Source: JANMJD01 sp963828405 (lineage in GTDB: Bacteria; Actinomycetota; Acidimicrobiia; Acidimicrobiales; Ilumatobacteraceae). From it: a stretch of 20,668 nucleotides of DNA. The position numbers and the translations under genes are program-made. This document shows positions 1 through 7,594 of the stretch, in pieces. Position 1 is the first letter of the stretch; every line of letters starts with the position of its first letter. The stretch lies in contig CAWHEG010000017.1 of assembly GCA_963828405.1 (NCBI GenBank), positions 1 through 20,668 on the forward strand, in the 5' to 3' direction. Below the pieces are notes generated by a model. It saw only the letters and a program-made list of their open reading frames with translations. It was not told the origin of the DNA and ran no database searches.

Positions 1-58
1 GCGTTCGGCCTCGTCTCGGCGACCATATGGACCAGGAGCGGCGGGTGCTTCTGATCTC

Positions 59-64
59 TACACT
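59..64 (+). promoter_or_regulatory. Possible -10 hexamer upstream of first gene
   Basis: TACACT fits the TANNNT -10 pattern and lies 33 bases before the ATG at 98. This would give a leadered mRNA with a GAGGGG-type ribosome binding site about 10 bases before the ATG. Bases 1-58 show nothing I can assign; one frame reads a short C-terminal-like peptide ending in a stop near 54, which could be the tail of an upstream gene. No -35 element is clear. Confidence 0.25.
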
Positions 65-97
65 GGCGGCGACACACGTCTGAGGGGATGATCGTCG

Positions 98-511
98 ATG
101 GGCATGGTCGAGGGAGCAGGCACCCGGGAGGACCCCTGGAGACTCACGACGCCGCCCGGCAATTCGGAGTTCGAGGCATACCGCGACGCTGCAGCCGATC
201 CGCCGGCGCTCGTCGTGCAGGTGGGATCGACCGAGCTCCGCTACCACCTGCGGTGCATCGACGACCTGCACGCGATGCTCAGGGAGCGGGGTGACTGGAT
301 GCCGCTGGGCAATGCCGATGAGCAGAAACCGGCGTCCCCCGACACCGTCGAGGCATGGGGGCGCGCCGCCGACAACCCGGTCGGTGGGTGGTACGGGCTG
401 AAGAAGGGGTTGCGCGGCCGCTTCGGCAACTACGTACCCCCGGTGCTCGAGGCACTCGGCCTGGCCGAGGTGGAGCACAACGCCCGGAACAACCGCATGC
501 GGGCCCGCTGA
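98..511 (+). CDS. Conserved hypothetical protein, 137 aa
   Basis: Small soluble protein with no signal peptide or membrane segment. It opens with a GTREDPW box, followed by a TPPG-SEFEAYRD segment, a mid-protein WMPLG-ADE-KP stretch and a WYGLKKGLRGRFGNYVPPVLE block. I recognise this as a widespread actinobacterial hypothetical family of about 130 aa (possibly DUF6855, from memory and unverified). The function is not known to me. The ATG at 98 has GAGGGG about 10 bases upstream; a second in-frame ATG at 104 is an alternative. Codon use is typical high-GC3 coding and the frame is intact. It sits 107 bases before the DinB-like gene on the same strand, with no sign of coupling. Confidence 0.75.
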   Translation: MGMVEGAGTREDPWRLTTPPGNSEFEAYRDAAADPPALVVQVGSTELRYHLRCIDDLHAMLRERGDWMPLGNADEQKPASPDTVEAWGRAADNPVGGWYGLKKGLRGRFGNYVPPVLEALGLAEVEHNARNNRMRAR

Positions 512-617
512 CAGGCCACGCGGCGTCGCCGGTCGCACGCCTCGGCGAGGCGGATGGAGGGGAGTGACGGGCCCAACGCCCCTGTCGGACCACGGGGCTG
601 CTCGGTGTACTGGGTGC

Positions 618-1220
618 ATGACACCTGCTCCCACTGTCGACGAGTTGTCCTTCCTTCGGGAGGCCGTGCGGGCGACCGACGGCCTGATCGCCGGCATCCC
701 CGCGTCGCACTGGCGGACGCCGACCGTCTGCGAGGACATGGACGTCGGCCGTCTGGTCGCCCACCTGGCGGGTGGGCTGGAGCAGTTCGCCGGCGTGCCG
801 GCCTCGAGCGGGCTCGGCCCTTCGTCCGAGGCGGTCCCAGTCGCCGAGGAGCCCTCCTTCGAACCCGACGAGGGTTTGGCCGCCTATCGGGCGGCGGGCG
901 TGCGGATGCTCATGGCGTGGTCGGCCCCCGGGGCGCTCGATCGCTCCTACCCGATGCCGTGGGGCGAGACAAGCGGGGCGGGGTTGGTGGGCTTCATGGT
1001 GATCGAGCAGGTCACCCACGGCTGGGATCTCGGTCGGGCGACCGGTCGACCACCGCCCTACGGCGACGCCTTGGTCGAGCACACCCTGGAGTTGGTCCGC
1101 GCTTTCGATGACGAGTCGATCCGCGTGCCGGGGATGTTCGGGCCGATCGTCGACATCGCCCCCGACGCCCCCGCCATCGACCGCCTGGCCGCGTTCCTGG
1201 GGCGTCATCCCTTGGCGTGA
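618..1220 (+). CDS. TIGR03086-type DinB / mycothiol maleylpyruvate isomerase-like protein
   Basis: 200-aa protein of the four-helix DinB superfamily. Members with known activity use mycothiol as cofactor and bind a divalent metal through a His/Glu/His triad. Here His49 (DVGRLVAHLAGG), Glu130 and His134 (VIEQVTHGWDLGRATG) match that triad in spacing, and HGWDLGRATG is the family hallmark. The frame is open from 564, but those 18 extra codons look non-coding and the protein naturally begins MTPAPTVDEL at 618. Length is normal for the family. A mycothiol-dependent transferase or isomerase role is inferred; the substrate cannot be predicted. The stop overlaps a GTG that opens a short frame (1217-1312). 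Confidence 0.85.
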   Translation: MTPAPTVDELSFLREAVRATDGLIAGIPASHWRTPTVCEDMDVGRLVAHLAGGLEQFAGVPASSGLGPSSEAVPVAEEPSFEPDEGLAAYRAAGVRMLMAWSAPGALDRSYPMPWGETSGAGLVGFMVIEQVTHGWDLGRATGRPPPYGDALVEHTLELVRAFDDESIRVPGMFGPIVDIAPDAPAIDRLAAFLGRHPLA

Positions 1221-1312
1221 ACGCGCACGCTCGTGTCGATCTCGATGACGTGGATGTGTGGCGGGGCAGCGTCATCGCCGCTTCGGTGTCGGCGGCGTCC
1301 ACATCGCGCTGA
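1217..1312 (+). CDS. Possible 31-aa ORF or 5' stub of a lost gene
   Basis: The GTG overlaps the TGA of the preceding gene in the 4-base GTGA arrangement common in actinobacterial operons. The reading contains RVDLDDVDVWRG and runs 31 codons to TGA at 1310-1312. I do not recognise it. It may be a tiny coupled ORF or the first codons of a gene lost when the following region was acquired or rearranged. The remaining bases to 1370 show no other gene. Confidence 0.25.
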   Translation: MNAHARVDLDDVDVWRGSVIAASVSAASTSR

Positions 1313-1370
1313 GGGGCAGCCGACGGCACCGGCGTCTGGAGGTTCCAGTCGGCCAACGTTCGGGAGGAGC

Positions 1371-1809
1371 ATGACCACGCGAGGGGACGTCACAGGTGGG
1401 GATCATCTCAGCCTGGAGAGTTCGACCCTCGACTTCGAGCAGGCCGACCGCGAACTCCGCAAGCTGGTTGCCGACCTGGCCGAGGCCGCCATGTGCTTCG
1501 CCAACAAGTCGAGTGGGCACCTCGTCGTTGGCGTCGCGAATCGGCCAGGGGGTGGACCGCGCTGACGGGCTGCAGCGCCTCGTTGGGGACATCAGCAAGG
1601 GGATCTTCGAGCGGCCCAGCCCGGGGTTGATCGTCGACGTCGAGGAGTACCGCCATCCGAATGCGCCCGACGTGCGCCTCGTGGTCGTCGGCGTAACGCC
1701 GGGCACGGACGTGTACTCCGTCGGGGGCCGAGTCACATTCAGAATGGGAACCGATTGCCAGGTCCTGAGCCCCGTCTCCCCATTGGCGAACTTCTCATCT
1801 CGAGATTGA
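1371..1809 (+). pseudogene. AlbA_2 (Schlafen-type) domain protein, frame broken by one base
   Basis: ATG at 1371 follows GGGAGGAGC closely. The first frame gives an AlbA_2-like start (LESSTLDFEQADRE, then AAMCFANKSSGHLVVGVAN, matching the usual AFAN-GG-L-IGV box) and hits a stop at 1563-1565. The next frame continues with VDRADGLQRLVGDISKG and ends with the conserved VYSVGGRVTFRMGTDCQVLSP box (family pattern: variable, then G-R-YxRxGS). Removing one G from the GGGGG run at 1548-1552 fuses both halves into about 145 aa. AlbA_2 domains bind nucleic acid or nucleotides and occur in bacterial regulators and defence proteins. This one is the bare domain with no partner domain attached. It ends 5 bases before the stop of the opposing HNH gene. 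Confidence 0.7.
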
Positions 1810-1814
1810 CGCCC

Positions 1815-2718
1815 TCACGACGCGCGACGGAACTCCTCGTATCTCAGGGCCAGACGCTCTTGGTCGGGGTGCTCATCGTGCGCACGTGGCAAGAGCAGTG
1901 CGCCGCCATGGTGAGCCTGGAGCCCGTGGCGCAGCATCGGACCGTCAACTTCCTTCAGGACGTCGGTTCGAATCTCGATCCGGTAGTCGTCAGGGCGGAC
2001 ACCGAGAATGTTCGCATCGAACGCAGCATGGTGGATCTTGCACAGTGAGAGCCCGTTGGCGACGATCGGCTCACCGAGTTCGTGGCGGTCGGGGAGGATG
2101 TGCGCAGCATCGAGCAGTTCGAGATGTCGCAGACTGCAGACACCACAGCGCTCACGGTACGCACGAAGGACAGCGCTGCCTGAATGCCGTCTGATGCAGG
2201 CGTTGCACGGCGAGTCTCGTCACGTATCGGCGACGAACGTCGTCGACCACCGTGTTCGACAGTGTCGGGCGAAGAAGCTGCACATCTTCGCATGCCACGG
2301 TGAAGGTCTGCCTCGCCGGATCGTCGCCCACGATCACAGCCGGCCAGAGCGCGCTGTACTGACCCGTGTCGAGACCATGGAAGTAGATCAGCGGCAACCC
2401 ATCTCTCATCGCCCGCCGAAGCCCCTCGTTGTCGTACCCACGCGCAGCGCTCGCCTGATACCGATACTCGAGCAGGCCATCGTCACCGATCGAATCCCCA
2501 TACGGATTCTTCGGACTCGTCGCGATAGAGATCGGAGCTTCGAGCCGCCTTGGCTTCCAGATTCCGGCGGCCCCGATCAGCGAGATCACCTCTCCTTCGA
2601 AGACGAAGCCACCGGTCAACGCCGACCACGGCAGAACGTCACCGTGAAGCAACTGCAGCCGCTCCAGAAACTGGAATGCGGCCATACGAACTCGCTGATC
2701 GTCGAGGCTCGCCGTCAC
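1815..2718 (-). pseudogene. HNH endonuclease (HNH_2, restriction-type), frame broken by one base
   Basis: The N-terminal part (starting FQFLERLQLLHGDVLPW, then GGFVFEGEVISLIG and GLPLIYFHGLDTGQYSALWP) is the usual N-terminal domain of putative HNH restriction endonucleases. The frame stops at 2152, but a +1 shift at A2172 joins it to VLRAYRERCGVCSLRHLELLDAAHILPDR (shown in part), then NGLSLCKIHHAAFD, a complete HNH_2 nuclease motif, ending at TGA 1815-1817. Removing that one base yields about 300 aa, the normal family length. GTG at 2718 is chosen because residues further upstream look non-coding; a TTG one codon earlier is possible. Likely a DNA-cleaving defence or selfish nuclease; no methyltransferase partner is seen. 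Confidence 0.75.
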
Positions 2719-2856
2719 CAACCCATCATGACTGATGTGGCGCCGCTGCCTCGACGGCCCGGAGCCGCGCTCACGCCTCGGCCCCTGTGCTCTGTTCGCA
2801 GCGCAAGGCAGCCGACGGGCTCTCACCTTCTCCTCGTCTTTCCGCAAACTGAGAGA

Positions 2857-2862
2857 TATCAT
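2857..2862 (+). promoter_or_regulatory. -10 hexamer TATCAT, leaderless start of nucleotidyltransferase gene
   Basis: TATCAT is followed by exactly 7 bases and then the GTG at 2870. The same spacing recurs at six other starts in this window and implies transcription beginning at or next to the start codon. No Shine-Dalgarno sequence precedes the GTG, which agrees. Confidence 0.5.
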
Positions 2863-2869
2863 CCAGTTC

Positions 2870-3554
2870 GTGGATAGAACGCCGACGCCGTCACTTCTGC
2901 CGATCTTCCGGTCGCAGCAGCAGGCCGAGCTGCTGGCGCTCGTCCTCGGCGACCCGTCGACCGAGCACAGCCTGGCTGACCTCGCCGAGCGAACCGGGAT
3001 CCCCTATGCGTCCGTCCACCGCGAGGTTCGAACGCGCCGAGGCTTCTGGCCTGATCACGAGCCGGCTCGTCGGAAGAACACGGCTCATCCGCGCCGACCC
3101 GGCCAGCCCGTACTTCAGCGGGCTGTCGGACGTGCTCGTCAAGGCGTTCGGTGTTCCGTGGGTGCTCGGCCAGGCACTCGCCGACGTCGGCAGGATCGAC
3201 ACCGCGTACGTCTACGGGTCCTGGGCGGCAAGGTTCTCCGGCGAGGAGGGCGATCGACCGGTGGGAGACATCGACCTCCTCGTACTTGGAGGACCGGACC
3301 GCGACCAGCTGTACGCCGCCGCCAGCTCTGCCGAGCGCCGGCTCGGGCGAGCTGTCCAGGTCACCATCCGATCTACCGACTGGCTGACCGAGGGCAGCGG
3401 CACGTTCCACGACACCGTCGCTGGACGCCCGCTGGTGCCGGTGCCGCTGACGACTACTCGAACAGATCCGGAGGATCGGCTGCCAGCAGTCTCCCGACTG
3501 CCTCGACGACGGTCCGCGCCGTCGACAACGCCCAAGCCGAGTCCTCGGCGCTGA
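2870..3554 (+). pseudogene. Winged-helix / MNT-type nucleotidyltransferase, frame broken by one base
   Basis: The N-terminal winged helix (ELLALVLGDPSTEHSLADLA, then ERTGIPYASVHREV) and a Pol-beta-type nucleotidyltransferase core (YVYGSWAARFSGEEGDRP, then VGDIDLLVLGG) lie in different frames. The core has the GS...DxD signature. Removing one T at 3027-3028 fuses them into about 227 aa, the usual fused architecture. Such proteins commonly accompany HEPN proteins as MntA-like antitoxins that modify the HEPN toxin, and here a HEPN gene lies tail to tail. The last 30 or so codons overlap that gene and look atypical, so the true C-terminus may be near VPVPL. Start GTG 2870 is supported by the -10 element 7 bases upstream. 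Function as an antitoxin is inferred. Confidence 0.7.
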
Positions 3555-3822
3555 TCTCGGCGCTGGACGGGTCGAAGTACTGGGCCGAATGGCGAGTGCG
3601 TCGAAGTCGCTCGAACGTCGGCTTGGCGAGTCCCGGAATCTGCTTCGCGTACTGGGCGCTGATGGCGTCCTCGACGGTCATGTGCGAACCCTCGCCGCCG
3701 GTCGCGCGCAGCCCTTGGCAAATGAGCAGCGCCTCGCCGGCCGTCTTCCCATCGATCCGTTCGAGGCGGCCTCGGCCGAGCAGATACTCGATCGTGCTGC
3801 GTCCGTCGGTCGGGGTGGCCAT
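3454..3822 (-). CDS. HEPN-domain protein (toxin-like) with internal deletion, 122 aa
   Basis: The N-terminus GRSTIEYLLGRGRLERI is the usual opening of actinobacterial HEPN proteins. It is followed at once by KTAGEALLICQGLRATGG and FERLRRTRHSAQYFDP, which belong to the C-terminal half. R72-x5-H78 (RLRRTRH) fits the HEPN Rx4-6H RNase motif. From memory of the family, roughly 35-40 residues (the first long helices with the DPDGAY-L-YDAAR segment) are missing between ERI and DGKTAG. The frame is preserved, so this looks like an in-frame deletion. The gene converges on the nucleotidyltransferase gene and overlaps its 3' end. ATG 3822 has no clear Shine-Dalgarno. The shortened protein is probably inactive or has altered folding; that is inference. 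Confidence 0.65.
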   Translation of the reverse strand: MATPTDGRSTIEYLLGRGRLERIDGKTAGEALLICQGLRATGGEGSHMTVEDAISAQYAKQIPGLAKPTFERLRRTRHSAQYFDPSSAEISAEDSAWALSTARTVVEAVGRLLAADPPDLFE

Positions 3823-4022
3823 GGGCGTCGATATCGTGGAAATGGTTGGGTCGATCGAGTGCCGTCGTCCCCCAGTCGGCCGCCAGGCACTGCCGCGTGC
3901 TGCGCGAGCTCCTCGACGCGACTGGCGTGGGCGGCAACCTCGTGAGCGATGCTCATCAACCCATCTGCGATCAGGCGGCCGAGGTGCGCCTGGCGCTCGA
4001 CTCCAGGCGGCTCGGGCGCGAC

Positions 4023-4028
4023 TATCGT
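4023..4028 (+). promoter_or_regulatory. -10 hexamer TATCGT, leaderless start of monooxygenase gene
   Basis: TATCGT is followed by 7 bases and then GTG at 4036. No Shine-Dalgarno is visible before that GTG. The spacing matches the other leaderless-type starts in the window and supports GTG 4036 over the upstream in-frame ATG at 3949. Confidence 0.5.
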
Positions 4029-4035
4029 CACCGAC

Positions 4036-5307
4036 GTGACTGTGTTGATCGCGGGTGGTGGAATCGCCGGGCTGACGATGGCGTTGACCTGTCACGAGAT
4101 TGGTGTCGATGCCACGGTTCTGGAATCCGTCCAGACGGTCGCACCGCTCGGCGTCGGAATCAACCTGCAGCCGAACGCCGTGCGCGAGCTGTTCGATCTT
4201 GGATTCGCCGACGACCTCGACCTCATCGGTATCGAAGCCGACGAATGGGCGCTCGTCGGGCGAAGCGGCAACGACGTGTGGTCGGAGCGTCGGGGACGTT
4301 CCGCCGGCTACCGGTGGCCCCAGTACTCGGTCCATCGCGGCGAGCTGCAGATGCTGCTGTATCGGGCCGTTGTCGACCGGCTCGGTCCGCACGCGATCCT
4401 CACAGGGCACAGAGTGATGGGTTATCGCAACACGTCCGATGGCATCGTGGCCCTGGTCGACACCCACGACGACGATGTCGCCGAGTTCAGCGGTTCGGTC
4501 CTCCTGGCCGCGGACGGGCTTCACTCCGAAGTGCGGGCCCAGATGCACCCCGATCAGCCCGACCCACAATGGGGTGGCCAGGTCCTCTGGCGCGGCGCCA
4601 CGTTTGGTCCACCGATTCGATCAGGCGCCGCCTTTACGCTCGTCGGCACGCTCGACCAACGATTCGTGCACTATCCGATCTCCGCAGTCGATCCCGACAC
4701 CGGGTTGCAGCTCCAGAACTGGATCGCCGAACTCACCGTCGGCACCGCCGACGGAGCGGCCTCAGCCAGCTGGAACAAGAGGGTCGACGTCGAGATGTTT
4801 CTCCCGGCTTTCGCCGACTGGTCGTTCGATTGGCTCGACATCCCGACCCTGGTCCGCAGTACCCCTGAGGTTTGGGAGTATCCCATGGTCGACCGCGATC
4901 CCGTCGATCACTGGGTGGACGGGCGGGCGTGCCTGATCGGCGATGCCGCGCACGTGATGTATCCGGTCGGCTCGAATGGCGCGAGCCAGGCCATCGTCGA
5001 TGCACGCCTGATGGGAGCAGAGTTCGTCGACTCGGGCGTCGGGCCCGTGGCTCTACGATCATTCGAGACGAAGCTCCTCGGGCCGATGTCGGAACTGGTG
5101 CTCCGCAATCGCGGGCACGGTCCAATCGGCATCCTTGGAATCGTCGACGAGCGGTGCGGCAGCACGTTCGACAACATCGACGACGTCATCGACCGCAGCG
5201 AGGTCGAAGCGTTCATGTCGAACTACAAGGCGGCCGCCGGCTTCGCGATCGAGGCCCTCAACGCCGCGCCACGCACGATCGAACCCGGTTCCACGGTCGG
5301 GTCGTGA
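4036..5307 (+). CDS. PhzS-like FAD-dependent aromatic monooxygenase
   Basis: 423-aa class A flavoprotein monooxygenase (PF01494 type) using FAD and NAD(P)H to hydroxylate an aromatic acid. FAD dinucleotide motif GGGIAG lies at residues 7-12, the DG motif LLAADG near 160, and the GD motif LIGDAAHVMYP near 302. The blocks LGVGINLQPNAVREL, PQYSVHRGELQMLL, YPMVDRDP-DHW and GSNGASQAI align closely with Pseudomonas PhzS (5-methylphenazine-1-carboxylate 1-monooxygenase) as I remember it. No other phenazine genes are present, so the substrate is more likely a simpler aromatic or a heterocyclic acid. The frame is intact, unlike most neighbours. A YciI-like gene follows after 58 bases with its own ribosome site, and a broken LigI-like hydrolase faces it. 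Confidence 0.85.
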   Translation: MTVLIAGGGIAGLTMALTCHEIGVDATVLESVQTVAPLGVGINLQPNAVRELFDLGFADDLDLIGIEADEWALVGRSGNDVWSERRGRSAGYRWPQYSVHRGELQMLLYRAVVDRLGPHAILTGHRVMGYRNTSDGIVALVDTHDDDVAEFSGSVLLAADGLHSEVRAQMHPDQPDPQWGGQVLWRGATFGPPIRSGAAFTLVGTLDQRFVHYPISAVDPDTGLQLQNWIAELTVGTADGAASASWNKRVDVEMFLPAFADWSFDWLDIPTLVRSTPEVWEYPMVDRDPVDHWVDGRACLIGDAAHVMYPVGSNGASQAIVDARLMGAEFVDSGVGPVALRSFETKLLGPMSELVLRNRGHGPIGILGIVDERCGSTFDNIDDVIDRSEVEAFMSNYKAAAGFAIEALNAAPRTIEPGSTVGS

Positions 5308-5365
5308 GTCCGACCCGCCACAGCACGGCGCGGCCGCAACGAAGTCTAACAGGAGCATCGAACCC

Positions 5366-5653
5366 ATGCTGATCGCCTTCCACGGCCTCGACCGCAGCGA
5401 CGCCAGCGATCTCCGGGCATCGCTCGGCCCTGCACATCGGGAGTTCCACGCTCGGCGCGGCAATCTGCTCGGCGGTCCGCTCCTCGACGCCAAGGGCAAC
5501 CCCCGCGGATCGCTGATCGTCTTCGAAGCGTCCGACATCACCGAAGCGAGCAGCGCGATGGCAGCCGACCCCTACGTCGTTGGAGGTCTGTTCGAGACGA
5601 CCTCGATCGCGCAGTTCATTGCGGTGGACTGGCCGACGCCGCTGGCAACCTGA
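5366..5653 (+). CDS. YciI-like (YCII-related domain) protein
   Basis: 95-aa ferredoxin-like alpha/beta protein. The segments HREFHARRGNLLGGPLLD, GNPRGSLIVFEA and AADPYVVGGLFE are the standard YCII pattern (H...G...GGPLLD, ADPYV..GLF). Family members act as small enzymes or accessory domains in ring degradation and dehalogenation; the exact reaction is usually unknown. AGGAG at 5351-5355 sits 10 bases before ATG 5366, so the start is secure. It probably shares a transcript with the monooxygenase 58 bases upstream, suggesting a role in the same catabolic step. Confidence 0.8.
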   Translation: MLIAFHGLDRSDASDLRASLGPAHREFHARRGNLLGGPLLDAKGNPRGSLIVFEASDITEASSAMAADPYVVGGLFETTSIAQFIAVDWPTPLAT

Positions 5654-5699
5654 CCACGACGCCACGGATGCAGCATCTGCGAGCCGCGGCCGTGTCGTC

Positions 5700-6388
5700 T
5701 CACAGCGGGTAGAGGGTGCGCGGGTTGTCGACCAGAATCTGCGTTCGAGTATCGGCGTCCGGCGCGAAGTCGGCAAGAAGGTCGACAAGATCGCCATCGT
5801 CGGGCATCTGGCGCACATTGGGATGGGGTCAATCGGCCCCCACAACACCCGATGTGGGGCCGCAGCGATGAGCGCTCTGGCGTACGGAACGACATCGTCG
5901 TATGGCGGGCTCCATCGGCGGTGAGCCGTTCGGCACCTGAGATCTTCACCAGCAACGCTCGTCGTTCATCAGGTCGAGCAACTGTTGAAATGACTCCTGG
6001 TGCACTCCCTTGGAGGCATCGACGCGGGCCATGTGATCAATCACGTACGGGGTCGGCATTCGCGCAACAGGTCGGCGTACCGTGGCAGGTCTTTGGCGTC
6101 GAAGTGCAACACGATGTGCCATCCGAGCCGGGCCACCCGATCGACGATCCGCCAAAAGACCGGCAACTCGGGGGCCCCGCCAAGGTGCGCCACGAAGTTG
6201 AAACGTGTGCCTCGAAGCCCCACTGCATGCAAGTCGGCAAGATCGGCATCGGAGATGTCCTCGTCGATCATCGCCACCCCGGCATAGCGACCACCGCCGC
6301 GCCGGATGGCGTCGACCATTGCCGAATCATCGGTGCCGTGGTGGCAGCTGGCCTGAGCGAACACCGCTCGAGAGCACTCCGATGGCAT
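5700..6388 (-). pseudogene. LigI-type amidohydrolase (Amidohydro_2), multiply frameshifted and 5'-truncated
   Basis: Fragments in successive frames read, in order: AVFAQASCHHGTDD, DAIRRGGGRYAGVAMIDE, GTRFNFVAHLGGAPELPVFW, VLHFDAKDLPRYADLL, then after a shift TPYVIDHMARVDASKG, then VKISGAERLTADG, then YDDVVPYARALIAAAPHRVLWG, then PHPNVRQMPDDGDLVDLL and ILVDNPRTLYPL. This is a near-complete metal-dependent hydrolase of the 2-pyrone-4,6-dicarboxylate lactonase family. Four one-base losses are needed (near 6065, 5948, 5908, 5840). The conserved Trp of the family's GTDWPHPN motif is a TGA stop (5829-5831). The N-terminal region with the first metal-binding HxH is missing, replaced by sequence running into an IS630 scrap. 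It is certainly non-functional. Confidence 0.8.
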
Positions 6389-6443
6389 CGTGACAACGAT
6401 GCGGAATGAACGTCCGCGTCGCCAACGTACCCCCTTGCGTGGG

Positions 6444-6605
6444 CTCGCTGACCAACGTCAGTCCCGGATCGTGCTTGCCTGCGCGGACGGCGCGACGAAT
6501 GGCGCGATCGATGCTGAGGTTGGTTGTCATCCGGTGACGGTGTCGAAGTGGCGGAATCGGTTCGCCGAGGAACGACTTGACGGCCTGGTTGACGCGACGA
6601 GCCCC
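6444..6605 (+). mobile_element. IS630-family transposase remnant (N-terminal HTH only)
   Basis: The frame reads SRIVLACADGATNGAIDAEV, then HPVTVSKWRNRFAEERLDGL, the hallmark helix-turn-helix of IS630 transposases (RIVLAC-DG-TN--IA---G---TV-KWR-RF---GLDGL). The DDE catalytic domain and terminal repeats are absent, and the sequence changes into a TetR-like gene at about 6600. The scrap lies exactly between the truncated 5' ends of the amidohydrolase (minus) and the regulator (plus), where their shared promoter should have been. The frame is open from 6390, but that leading part is not recognisably transposase. Confidence 0.65.
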
Positions 6606-7120
6606 GTCGGTACGGCGAGTGCTGGCTGCAATCGAGCTGCTCGTCGAGTCGATCGCCTCGCCCTCTGCCGACGCGCTGCCGTTCGCCGTTTCGAACATCA
6701 GAGTCACCGATGTGGTTGCCGCAGCGACTCGCATCGCCGTCGCGGAGATCGGTGGTGAGGTCGACGACTTCGCGCCCTTTTCGATCGGAGCGCTGTACCA
6801 AATCTGGCCGACGCAGCCGGAGTTCCAGGCCGATGTGCTCCGGCATCTCGCAGGCCTCGGTGCTGTCGTCTTCCCGTCCGCAGCCACGACGAACGCGCAC
6901 TTGAGCGAAGGCCTCGGCGGTGAAGATCTCCTTCTGCTGACCATACGCGAATCTCGCCCGCTCCGTCGCCGCCGTGATCGAAGGATTCAGCCTGCATTGG
7001 ATCCCCGATCCTCAAGCACTGGCGGATCCCGAAGGCGACGAGCAATGGGACCTCGCGACCCGCGCGATCATCGCGGTCATCCACGCATACACCGAGCCAA
7101 CGGAGGCCGCACATGGGTGA
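6577..7120 (+). pseudogene. TetR-like transcriptional regulator, frameshifted and N-terminally truncated
   Basis: The reading VRRVLAAIELLVES, NIRVTDVVAAATRIAVAEIG and FSIGALYQIWPTQPEFQADV matches the N-terminal helix-turn-helix of a TetR-type repressor. The usual basic N-terminus before the first helix is missing or merged with the IS630 scrap. After LLLLTIR the frame must shift by one extra base near CGCG 6946-6949 to continue as NLARSVAAVIEGFSLHWIPD, then WDLATRAIIAVIHAYTEPTE, the C-terminal ligand/dimer part. The stop TGA 7118-7120 overlaps the ATG of the DUF3237 gene by 8 bases, showing the two were one operon. It probably regulated the neighbouring catabolic genes. Confidence 0.6.
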
Positions 7121-7586
7121 GTCAACACTTCCCGATCCGAAACTGACGTTCATCTTCGAGGCGCGTGTCGACGTCGACACGATGGTGTACGTCGGCGCCG
7201 GTGGGCAGGACAAGCTGCTGCTGTACCCCATCACTGGCGGCACGGTGAGCGGACCGAGGCTCAACGGTCGGGTAATGCCCGGCGGCGCCGATTGGGCGAC
7301 GGCGCGCAGTGAGTCCGTCACCGAGTTGGAGGCCCGCTACCTCGTGCAGGCCGACGACGGCACGGTGATCGACATCGTCAACCGCGGCTTCCATGTCGCA
7401 TCTGCAGCAGTGATGTCCCGCCTCGACGACGGCGAACAAGTGGCCGAGGAGGAGTACTACTACCGCACCTCGGCGATGTTTCGTACAGACGGCGAGGCGT
7501 ACCGCTGGCTCACCCACACGGTAGTGATCGGCATGGCGAGGGCAGAGGCCACGCAGGTCTGCATCCGCTTCTTCGCGCTCGCGTAG
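7113..7586 (+). CDS. DUF3237 family protein
   Basis: 157-aa protein with the typical DUF3237 layout: LTFIFEARVDVD near the start, then YPITGGTVSGPRLNGRVMPGGADW, with the hallmark GPRLNGRV-PGGADW, a mid LEARYLVQADDGTVIDI-NRG, and a C-terminal YRTSAMFRTDGEAYRWL-H. It is an intact beta-barrel-like family of unknown biochemistry, often found beside aromatic or terpenoid catabolism genes. The ATG overlaps the upstream regulator stop by 8 bases and has GGAGG at 7102-7106, so translation is likely coupled. The intact frame contrasts with the broken regulator before it. Confidence 0.85.
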   Translation: MGESTLPDPKLTFIFEARVDVDTMVYVGAGGQDKLLLYPITGGTVSGPRLNGRVMPGGADWATARSESVTELEARYLVQADDGTVIDIVNRGFHVASAAVMSRLDDGEQVAEEEYYYRTSAMFRTDGEAYRWLTHTVVIGMARAEATQVCIRFFALA

Positions 7587-7594
7587 CGGCGCTG

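Noticed and set aside
279..1208. A 309-codon minus-strand frame over the first two genes
   Set aside because: It is antisense to two genes with recognisable families, and the translation has no coding character.
1548..3028. Programmed ribosomal frameshifting as explanation of the frame breaks
   Set aside because: No canonical slippery heptamer or downstream structure was noticed, and the homologous families I recall are not known to use frameshifting. Six unrelated genes needing it is implausible.
5829..5831. TGA as selenocysteine in the amidohydrolase
   Set aside because: The codon replaces a conserved Trp rather than a Cys, and the gene has several other frame breaks. Decay is the simpler reading.
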